A stretch of DNA of 18,382 bases, taken from NCBI GenBank assembly GCA_964411275.1, contig CAYPKG010000039.1, positions 1-18,382 on the forward strand. The letters are read 5' to 3'. This DNA comes from CAYPKG01 sp964411275. Its GTDB lineage: Bacteria > Bacillota > Clostridia > Christensenellales > CAG-138. Under the pieces are notes generated by a model. The model made no database searches. It saw only the letters and a program-made list of their open reading frames with translations, and was not told the origin of the DNA. Below are positions 13,001 to 18,382 of the stretch, one piece after another; the first letter of the stretch is position 1, and every line of letters begins with the position of its first letter. The position numbers were made by a program, and so were the translations under genes.

Positions 13001-14296
13001 ATGATGGATAACGGATATTGGTATGAAGAACAGCAAGGCTCGCATTTCAGCGGGTATGATAAAGGCGGCAAAAGGAAGGCCGCGAAAACGGTAAGCATGA
13101 CGGCGCTCATCGCCTGCATGCTGGTGACAGCCCTGTTGGGCGGCGCGGTGGGCGGCTTTATCATGAAGGGCGCGCAGCCCCCCATCACCAATTCGGGCGG
13201 CAATACAGACATTGCAGCCACCCCCCCGCCGGCCCAGGACGAAACCGCCGGCACAAGCGACGTTGGCGGCGTTACAGGGCCCACTGGCTTGACAATTCAA
13301 GCCAACGCCACAGGAGCCTACTCCAAGGCACAGATCGTGGAGAAATGCGCGCCCTCCATCGTCGGGATCGACGTAGAGGCCACCAGCTCCAGCTTCTGGT
13401 ATGGCGAGCGGGACGGCGTGACTACCGGCAGCGGCAGCGGCATCATTATCACAAGCGACGGTTATATCATCACCAACAACCACGTGATTTCCGGCGCGAA
13501 TAAGGTAACGGTTTATTTAAACGATGATACCGAGTATGAGGCGAAGCTGGTGGGCACCGATGAAAAGACGGATCTCGCGGTGATCAAGATCGAGGCGACT
13601 GGTCTCACACCGGTCTCCATGGGCAACTCGGAAGACCTCATGGTTGGCGAAGAGGTCATCGCCATCGGCAATCCCCTGGGCGAGCTGCGGGGTACCGCCA
13701 CGGGCGGCATGGTCAGCGCCCTGTCCCGGACGATCACATTTAGCGACGGCTCTGAAATGACGTTGATGCAGACGGATGCTGCCATCAACCCCGGCAACTC
13801 CGGTGGCGGGTTGTTTAACTCCAGGGGCGAGCTTGTGGGCATTGTAAACGCGAAAGTCGCCTCCTCCTCTACGGAGGGCCTGGGCTTTGCGATCCCCGTC
13901 AGCAGCGCGAAGAAGGTCATCGCCGATCTGATGGATCTTGGCTACGTTAGCGGCCGGGCGCAGCTGGGGGTATTCACCCAGGATGTGGCTATCAAAACCA
14001 GCGGCACGGACGGCGCGGATCCGTTCAGAGATTTCTTTGGATTTGGAAGCGGCCGTACGCCCACAGAAACCCGTGTGCAGGTGGTGCAGATCATACTGGG
14101 CACAGCGGCGGATGACGCCGGAATTCAGGCGGGCGATCTCATTTTGAAGGTGGACGACACAGAAGTGACCACGGGAACCCAATTATCCAAGGCCATCGGT
14201 GAATATTCCGCCGGGGATGTGGCAACTATAACAATACAGCGCGATGGAAAGCAGCAAGAGCTTTCTGTGACGTTTACCGAAAAGGTACCTGACTAA
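13001..14296 (+). CDS. htrA: HtrA/DegP-type membrane-anchored serine protease with PDZ domain
   Basis: A 431-residue envelope quality-control protease. A short cytoplasmic N-terminus and one membrane segment (~31-55) are followed by a Pro/Thr/Gly-rich linker, so the protease domain lies outside the membrane. The trypsin-like domain has TNNHVI with His161, TDLAVIKI with Asp191 and GNSGGGLFN with Ser267, a complete catalytic triad. One C-terminal PDZ domain (~345-428) includes AGIQAGDLILKVDD. GGAGG lies 5 nt before the ATG at 13001 and 8 nt before a second in-frame ATG at 13004, so either could be used. It is divergent from the MATE gene and ends at a strong terminator, so it is a single-gene unit. 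Confidence 0.94.
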   Translation: MMDNGYWYEEQQGSHFSGYDKGGKRKAAKTVSMTALIACMLVTALLGGAVGGFIMKGAQPPITNSGGNTDIAATPPPAQDETAGTSDVGGVTGPTGLTIQANATGAYSKAQIVEKCAPSIVGIDVEATSSSFWYGERDGVTTGSGSGIIITSDGYIITNNHVISGANKVTVYLNDDTEYEAKLVGTDEKTDLAVIKIEATGLTPVSMGNSEDLMVGEEVIAIGNPLGELRGTATGGMVSALSRTITFSDGSEMTLMQTDAAINPGNSGGGLFNSRGELVGIVNAKVASSSTEGLGFAIPVSSAKKVIADLMDLGYVSGRAQLGVFTQDVAIKTSGTDGADPFRDFFGFGSGRTPTETRVQVVQIILGTAADDAGIQAGDLILKVDDTEVTTGTQLSKAIGEYSAGDVATITIQRDGKQQELSVTFTEKVPD

Positions 14297-14344
14297 CAGG
14301 TCATTACGCCAACAAGGCGATGACAATACCCCCAACCATCCTTA

Positions 14345-14383
14345 GAGAAAAGCCCGGTTCCCCTCGGGCTTTTCTCGCGTTTT
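14345..14383 (+). terminator. Terminator of htrA
   Basis: A perfect 12-bp stem GAGAAAAGCCCG/CGGGCTTTTCTC with an 8-nt loop is followed by GCGTTTT. Part of the T tract is within the right arm. It starts about 49 nt after the htrA stop. Confidence 0.85.
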
Positions 14384-14417
14384 GGCGCGTTTTCAGGGGT
14401 TTTCAACCTTGGGAACA

Positions 14418-14446
14418 TTGCGTTTTCAGCCATTCCACGGTATAAT
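14418..14446 (+). promoter_or_regulatory. Sigma-A promoter of the ecf-truA operon
   Basis: TTGCGT (14418-14423), a 17-nt spacer, then a consensus TATAAT (14441-14446), 37 nt before the ecfA1 start. A perfect 8-bp inverted repeat GTTTTCAG (14422-14429) / CTGAAAAC (14461-14468) encloses the -10 box and the start point, and may be a regulator site or a leader structure. Confidence 0.78.
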
Positions 14447-14482
14447 AAATCGGTTATCGACTGAAAACATGGAGTGTGAACC

Positions 14483-15307
14483 ATGATTGAGATGAAAAAT
14501 GTATGCTACGGCTATGAAAATGCCCTGTACCCAGCCCTTTCGGACGTGAATCTTACGATTAGCGACGGTGAGTTCTTGGGCGTTGTGGGCCATAATGGTT
14601 CCGGGAAAAGCACGCTGGCCAAGCATCTAAACGCGCTGCTGCTGCCGGATACCGGCGAAGTGCTGGTGGACGGGCTTTCCACCGCCGACGAGGATAATAT
14701 TCTCGCCATTCGCCAGCGGGTGGGTATGGTGTTTCAAAATCCGGACAACCAGCTGGTGACCACCGTTGTGGAGGAGGACGTGGCCTTCGGCCCGGAAAAT
14801 CTCGGCGTGCCGTCGGCGGAAATCCGGGAACGGGTGGATCATGCGCTGTTGACCGTGGGGATGGAGGAATACGCGTCCCGGGCCCCCCACATGCTCTCCG
14901 GCGGGCAAAAACAGCGCATTGCTATTGCGGGGATGCTGGCCATGCGGCCCAGGGTGCTGGTGCTGGATGAGGCTACCGCCATGCTGGACCCGGAAGGCCG
15001 CAGGGATGTGCTTAAAACGGTTCGCAGACTCAATCGCGAGGCGGGGATCACTGTGGTGATGATCACCCAATACATGGAGGAAGCCACGTTGTGTGACCGG
15101 GTGGTTGTGATGGACCATGGCCGGATCGAGGCGGAAGGAACGCCGCAAGAGGTATTTGAGCAGGCGGAGAAACTCAGGGCCATCGGGCTTGACGTGCCGG
15201 TGATGGTACAGATACGCGAAGCGCTTCCTGTGAAACTATCGGGCAAGCCCACCACCGTTGACGCCCTGGCGGACGCCCTCGCGCCGCTGCTGCGCCGGAA
15301 GGAGTAA
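14483..15307 (+). CDS. ecfA1: ECF transporter ATP-binding subunit EcfA1
   Basis: A 274-residue ABC ATPase of the energy-coupling factor (ECF) transporter. It powers uptake of vitamins or metals through EcfT and a separate S component at the cytoplasmic face of the membrane. Walker A GHNGSGKST is at 36-44, the Q-loop is in FQNPDNQLV, the signature LSGGQKQR starts at 138, and Walker B is VLVLDEATAMLDP with Asp162/Glu163. The DEATAMLDP form is typical of EcfA1. GGAG lies 8 nt before the ATG. It is the first gene of the operon, with its own promoter; ecfA2 starts 2 nt after its stop. Confidence 0.96.
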   Translation: MIEMKNVCYGYENALYPALSDVNLTISDGEFLGVVGHNGSGKSTLAKHLNALLLPDTGEVLVDGLSTADEDNILAIRQRVGMVFQNPDNQLVTTVVEEDVAFGPENLGVPSAEIRERVDHALLTVGMEEYASRAPHMLSGGQKQRIAIAGMLAMRPRVLVLDEATAMLDPEGRRDVLKTVRRLNREAGITVVMITQYMEEATLCDRVVVMDHGRIEAEGTPQEVFEQAEKLRAIGLDVPVMVQIREALPVKLSGKPTTVDALADALAPLLRRKE

Positions 15308-15309
15308 TT

Positions 15310-16167
15310 ATGGCAATTGTCATCGATCATATCACCCATACGTATATGCCCGGCAGCGCCATGGCCCATGTGGCGCTCAACGACATTTCCTTCACCATCG
15401 AGGAAGGGGAGTTTATGGGGTTGATTGGGCACACCGGTTCCGGCAAAAGCACGCTGGTGCAGCTGCTGAACGGGCTGATGCTGCCGCATGAGGGCCGGGT
15501 GGTGGTGGACGGCTTTGACATGAACGATAAAGCCCAGCGCGCCAAAGGCCGCGCGCGGGTGGGCATGGTATTTCAATATCCGGAATACCAGCTGTTTGAG
15601 GAGACGGTAGGCCGGGATGTGGCCTTCGGCCCAAAAAACCTCGGCCTGGACGAAAAAGAGATACAGGAACGGGTAGAGGAGGCGCTGACGCTGGTGGGCC
15701 TTGCGCCGGAGCTGTTTTTGGACAAATCCCCCTTCGACCTCTCCGGTGGCGAAAAGCGCCGGGCGGCTCTCGCGGGGATCGTGGCCATGCGCCCGAAATA
15801 CCTCGTTTTGGACGAGCCTATGGCCGGGCTTGACCCCAAGGGCCGCAAGGGCGTCATGGACATGATCGTCAAGCTGCGGGAGAGTACGGGCTGCGCGGTG
15901 GTGATGGTGTCCCATTCTATGGACGATATCGCCTCCCATGCGGACCGGGTGGCTGTGTTAAACGAGGGGAAGCTCATGACGCTGAGCACGCCGGACGCGG
16001 TGTTTAGCAATCCGGAGCAGTTAATGTCCATTGGCCTTGACGTGCCCCAGGCGGCGCAGCTTGCGGTGGCGCTTCGCGCCCGGGGGGTGGATGTGCCGTT
16101 TAGCCTGTATCGGCTGGCGGACCTGACGGCTTATCTCAACGGGCGGTTGTCGGAGGTGCGGGCATGA
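15310..16167 (+). CDS. ecfA2: ECF transporter ATP-binding subunit EcfA2
   Basis: A 285-residue second ABC ATPase that pairs with EcfA1. Walker A GHTGSGKST is at 40-48, the Q-loop is in FQYPEYQLFEETV (typical of EcfA2), the signature LSGGEKRR starts at 144, and Walker B contains Asp168/Glu169 in VLDEPMAGLDP. Two small oddities are EKRR in place of the more usual Q-containing signature tail, and Met in place of Thr in the DEPTAGLDP motif. The catalytic Glu is kept, so activity is expected. The ribosome binding site GGAAGGAG lies in the end of ecfA1, and the stop overlaps the ecfT start by 4 nt (ATGA). Confidence 0.96.
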   Translation: MAIVIDHITHTYMPGSAMAHVALNDISFTIEEGEFMGLIGHTGSGKSTLVQLLNGLMLPHEGRVVVDGFDMNDKAQRAKGRARVGMVFQYPEYQLFEETVGRDVAFGPKNLGLDEKEIQERVEEALTLVGLAPELFLDKSPFDLSGGEKRRAALAGIVAMRPKYLVLDEPMAGLDPKGRKGVMDMIVKLRESTGCAVVMVSHSMDDIASHADRVAVLNEGKLMTLSTPDAVFSNPEQLMSIGLDVPQAAQLAVALRARGVDVPFSLYRLADLTAYLNGRLSEVRA

Positions 16168-16970
16168 CGAATATCACATTGGGCCAGTATTTCCCAGGGC
16201 GAAGCTGCATCCATCGGCTGGATCCGCGCACGAAGATATTGTTGATGTTGTTCTATATCGTGATCGTATTCCTGGTAAAAAGCCTGTGGCTGTTTTTGCT
16301 GCCCGCGGCGTTTGTGGTGCTGGTGGTGCAGCTCTCCGGCGTTCCCATGAAATACGTGGTGCGCTCCCTTAGGCCCCTCAGGTTTTTGATCGTGTTCATG
16401 TTCCTCATCAACCTGTTTCTGGTGCAGGGGGAGACGGTGCTGTGGAAGTGGTGGATTTTTGTCATCACGAAAGAGGGGCTCAAACAGGCGGTCTATATTT
16501 CCCTAAGGCTTATCCTGCTGGTGGCCGGTACATCCCTGATGACATTGACCACGTCGCCGATCTCGCTGACGGACGGGCTGGAGCGGCTGTTTATGCCCTT
16601 TTCCAGGTTCCATTTCCCTGCCCACGAGCTGGCGATGATGATGACGATCGCGCTGCGCTTTATTCCGACCCTGATGGAGGAGGCCGACAAAATCCGCAAG
16701 GCCCAGATGGCCCGGGGCGCGGATTTTGAAAGCGGCAATCTCATTAACCGGGCAAAAAGCATGATTCCCATTCTGGTGCCCCTGTTCGTTTCGGCGTTTC
16801 GCCGGGCGGACGAGCTGGCGATGGCCATGGAAAGCCGCTGCTACCACGGGGGCGAAGGCAGAACAAGGCTGCATGTCCTGAGCTTTGCGCGCGGGGATCT
16901 TATGGCCGCCGGGGTGGTAGCCGGGATGTGTGCCGCCATTGTCCTGATACAGGCGCTGTGGCTGCATTGA
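16164..16970 (+). CDS. ecfT: ECF transporter membrane subunit EcfT
   Basis: A 268-residue transmembrane coupling protein of the ECF module. The N-terminus has the family mark SCIHRLDPRTKI, then several hydrophobic helices, then the two coupling helices with Ala-Arg-Gly in KAQMARGADFE and a Ser-Arg motif in AMAMESRCYHGGEGRTR. These helices contact EcfA1 and EcfA2. It overlaps ecfA2 by 4 nt, so translation is coupled. No S component is encoded in the window, as usual for group II systems whose S genes are scattered. Confidence 0.95.
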   Translation: MTNITLGQYFPGRSCIHRLDPRTKILLMLFYIVIVFLVKSLWLFLLPAAFVVLVVQLSGVPMKYVVRSLRPLRFLIVFMFLINLFLVQGETVLWKWWIFVITKEGLKQAVYISLRLILLVAGTSLMTLTTSPISLTDGLERLFMPFSRFHFPAHELAMMMTIALRFIPTLMEEADKIRKAQMARGADFESGNLINRAKSMIPILVPLFVSAFRRADELAMAMESRCYHGGEGRTRLHVLSFARGDLMAAGVVAGMCAAIVLIQALWLH

Positions 16971-17383
16971 TGGAACGGCAGAAAAAACGAAGAATATGGT
17001 TGCTGTGCGCGGCGGGGACGCTGCTGGTGATCGCCCTTATCTGGAACATCGCGCTGTCGAATAACGGCAGGCTGGGGAAATTGACCCGGTATCTCCAGGG
17101 TTTTGGATATGCGCTGACCAGTGACGACCTCTATATTGCGGGCACCGCCTACGACAGCACCATCGCAGACCTTTTGTCGGATATGCCCCTGGAGACGGCG
17201 GTGGCAGCCTCAAAATCGGTGGGGTTAAACTCGGATATCAACAAGACGGGCCGGGTGGAGCTGGTGCTGGCTGCGCTTTCCAACGAGGATGTGATCACAT
17301 TGTTTCTGGTGGACGCGGAATTGGAGCTGGGGTTTGTACAGACCCCGGAAGGCGGCGGCGTCTATGCCCTTGGAGAGGATTGA
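16970..17383 (+). CDS. Unknown 137-residue protein with one N-terminal membrane anchor
   Basis: I do not recognise a family. Residues 1-8 are strongly basic (MERQKKRR), followed by one hydrophobic segment at about 9-29 (IWLLCAAGTLLVIALIWNIAL), ending in a mixed alpha/beta-looking soluble region of ~105 residues with no Cys in it. This suggests a protein anchored at the membrane with its domain outside. The ATG shares one base with the ecfT stop (TGATG) and no clear ribosome binding site is present, so translation by re-initiation after ecfT is likely. truA starts 1 nt after its stop. Its place between ecfT and truA, where many Firmicutes have no gene, is the notable point. It is real by codon-style continuity and tight packing; function unknown. 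Confidence 0.75.
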   Translation: MERQKKRRIWLLCAAGTLLVIALIWNIALSNNGRLGKLTRYLQGFGYALTSDDLYIAGTAYDSTIADLLSDMPLETAVAASKSVGLNSDINKTGRVELVLAALSNEDVITLFLVDAELELGFVQTPEGGGVYALGED

Positions 17384-17384
17384 G

Positions 17385-18182
17385 ATGCGAAGAATTCGGC
17401 TGGTAATCGAATATGACGGCACGAATTATGTCGGCTGGCAGGTTCAGCCCAACGGCCTTGCCATCCAGCAGGTGCTGCAGCGGGAACTTTTGAAGATCAC
17501 GGGAGAACGCATCGCGCTGCATGCCTCTGGGCGCACGGACAGCGGCGTGCACGCCCTTTGCCAGGTGGCACATTTTGACACAGGCGCACGCATGCCTGCT
17601 GATAAGTTCGCAATCGCGCTGAACACCGGATTGCCCAGTGACATTCGGGTCAGGTGGAGCGAGGAAGCGCCGCCGGCGTTTCATGCCCGGTTTTCCGCCA
17701 TGAAGAAACAATACCGGTATACCCTGCAACTTGGCCCCCATGCCCGGGTGTTGACCAGGAACATAGCCTTGCATGTGCATGGGCCGCTCCATCTTTCGAA
17801 AATGGAGTATGCGGCTGCCGCGGTGGTGGGGGAGCATGACTTTCGCGCGTTTAAGGCGGCGGGCAGCGCCGTAGAAAATACGGTGCGCACCATTTACGCG
17901 TCAAACTGGAGCCGCGAGGGGGAGTACCTCTATTATGACGTGATGGGCAGCGGCTTTCTTTATAACATGGTGCGCATTCTCGTGGGCACCATGCTGGATA
18001 TCGGCAAAGGGTTTTTAAAAGAAACCGCCATGGAAACCGCGCTTTTATCCGGCCTGCGGGAGGACGCGGGGGCGACTGCCCCGGCCCATGGGCTGGCGCT
18101 CATGAGGGTGTGCTATCCGGATTTTGATACGGACACCCTTTCGTCCGCCACCCTTGCATCCGGCCTTTTGCCTGTGCTATAA
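17385..18182 (+). CDS. truA: tRNA pseudouridine(38-40) synthase TruA
   Basis: A 265-residue enzyme that converts uridines 38-40 in the tRNA anticodon arm to pseudouridine. The N-terminus shows RLVIEYDGTNYVGWQ, and ASGRTDSGVHA at 47-57 contains the catalytic Asp52. Later marks are FHARFSAMKKQYRY, GEHDFRAFKAAGS and GSGFLYNMVRILVG; length is normal. The ATG at 17385 follows the previous stop directly with GGAGAGG 7-8 nt upstream. Its position at the end of the ecf cluster matches the common Firmicutes order ecfA1-ecfA2-ecfT-truA. In many relatives rplM-rpsI follow; here a tRNA-like region follows instead. Confidence 0.96.
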   Translation: MRRIRLVIEYDGTNYVGWQVQPNGLAIQQVLQRELLKITGERIALHASGRTDSGVHALCQVAHFDTGARMPADKFAIALNTGLPSDIRVRWSEEAPPAFHARFSAMKKQYRYTLQLGPHARVLTRNIALHVHGPLHLSKMEYAAAAVVGEHDFRAFKAAGSAVENTVRTIYASNWSREGEYLYYDVMGSGFLYNMVRILVGTMLDIGKGFLKETAMETALLSGLREDAGATAPAHGLALMRVCYPDFDTDTLSSATLASGLLPVL

Positions 18183-18183
18183 T
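18154..18183 (+). promoter_or_regulatory. Extended -10 promoter overlapping the end of truA
   Basis: TTGCAT (18154-18159), an 18-nt spacer, then TATAAT (18178-18183) with TGC immediately before it, an extended -10 box. The box overlaps the truA stop codon. The predicted start is about 18190, some 15 nt before the first tRNA-like segment, as expected for a stable-RNA promoter. Confidence 0.6.
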
Positions 18184-18204
18184 GTTATCCGGTTCCAATC
18201 GCGT

Positions 18205-18240
18205 ATGAGCGTAGCTCAGCAGGATAGAGCGTCCGCCTCC
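18205..18240 (+). pseudogene. tRNA-Arg-like 5' half, first copy
   Basis: TAGCTCAGCAGGATAGAGC is a standard tRNA D arm with position 8-9 TA, followed by GTCCGCCTCC, the 5' side of an anticodon arm. After 18240 the sequence departs: no pairing 3' anticodon strand, no GGTTCGAATCC-like T arm and no matching acceptor strand. The 29-nt core 18212-18240 is identical to 18306-18334. It is probably a decayed or interrupted tRNA, or a misassembly. Confidence 0.5.
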
Positions 18241-18298
18241 GAGGAAAGCCTACTGTGCTCGCTTTTCGGCATCGGGGATGCACGCCAAAGCTTAATAT

Positions 18299-18350
18299 GC
18301 GCCTATAGCTCAGCAGGATAGAGCGTCCGCCTCCTAAGGCGGAGGACGTA
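18299..18350 (+). pseudogene. tRNA-Arg(CCU)-like 5' portion, second copy, no T arm
   Basis: GCGCCTA is an acceptor-like 5' strand, followed by the same D arm and TCCGC-CTCCTAA, where CCT is in the anticodon position of a tRNA-Arg. The 3' strand reads GGCGGA where GCGGA is expected, giving an 8-nt loop or a 6-bp stem with a 6-nt loop. The next ~30 bases up to the window end have no T-arm consensus and no acceptor complement. I do not call a functional tRNA. Confidence 0.5.
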
Positions 18351-18382
18351 CACTCGCCTTGAGCCACTCCCCAAAGTCCGTG

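Noticed and set aside
14839..15939. Long open frame (366 codons) on the - strand
   Set aside because: It lies fully antisense to ecfA1 and ecfA2, which have all ABC motifs, and its product has the His/Arg/Pro-rich look of a shadow frame in GC-rich DNA.
18240..18262. GAGGAAAG motif resembling the conserved start of RNase P RNA
   Set aside because: Only the octamer fits; the following bases do not match the usual TCCGGGCTC, and no other conserved RNase P elements are seen.
18299..18382. Functional tRNA-Arg(CCU)
   Set aside because: The anticodon arm has one base too many, and T-arm and acceptor 3' strand are missing before the window ends.

Overview
The window reads as a draft-assembly contig or scaffold piece from a moderately GC-rich, spore-forming Clostridia-type bacterium (Bacillota). 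The reasons are a YtxC-family sporulation gene, the Firmicutes-style ecfA1-ecfA2-ecfT...truA cluster, strong AGGAGG ribosome binding sites, sigma-A-like promoters, lipoprotein signal peptides with no outer-membrane genes, and a DUF2975/small-HTH pair like Bacillus YoaS/YozG. A run of 10 Ns at 8084-8093 shows that the assembly is scaffolded. The genus cannot be named from what is visible.

Region 1 (1-3860, + strand) is a locally duplicated accessory island. It holds a decayed 3' remnant of a DUF2975 membrane-protein gene, an intact DUF2975 gene, a 77-residue Cro/C1-type regulator, and two tandem lipoproteins of the erythromycin-esterase family. The two esterase copies are a mosaic of nearly identical and strongly diverged blocks, with an intrinsic terminator between them. 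The first ~0.9 kb looks more AT-rich by eye than the rest.

Region 2 (3860-12750, - strand) holds ytxC; then a ~325 bp structured non-coding gap; then a tightly coupled set (read right to left) of a DUF368/PopT-type polyprenyl-phosphate transporter, an acyl-ACP thioesterase and a cyclophilin; an AraC-family regulator interrupted by the assembly gap; a large secreted FMN-bind plus FAD-binding-2 flavoprotein reductase-type lipoprotein; an Mrp/NBP35-type Fe-S carrier ATPase; and a MATE efflux transporter. The MATE-Mrp pair has a very good promoter at 12797-12825.

Region 3 (12750-18382, + strand) starts at the divergent promoter region and holds an HtrA-type membrane-anchored serine protease with its terminator, then a promoter and the operon ecfA1-ecfA2-ecfT-(unknown 137-residue membrane protein)-truA. 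This is the general energizing module of a group II ECF vitamin/metal importer plus tRNA pseudouridine synthase A; no substrate-binding S component is present. Just after truA an extended -10 promoter reads into two tRNA-Arg-like 5' halves, neither with a recognisable T arm. They may be decayed tRNA genes, integration scars or contig-end misassembly.

No CRISPR array, transposase, integrase, rRNA or complete tRNA was seen. The items most worth following up are the mosaic esterase pair beside the DUF2975/HTH module, the flavoprotein reductase with its AraC neighbour and direct-repeat promoter, the unknown protein translationally linked to ecfT and truA, and the truncated tRNA-like repeats.
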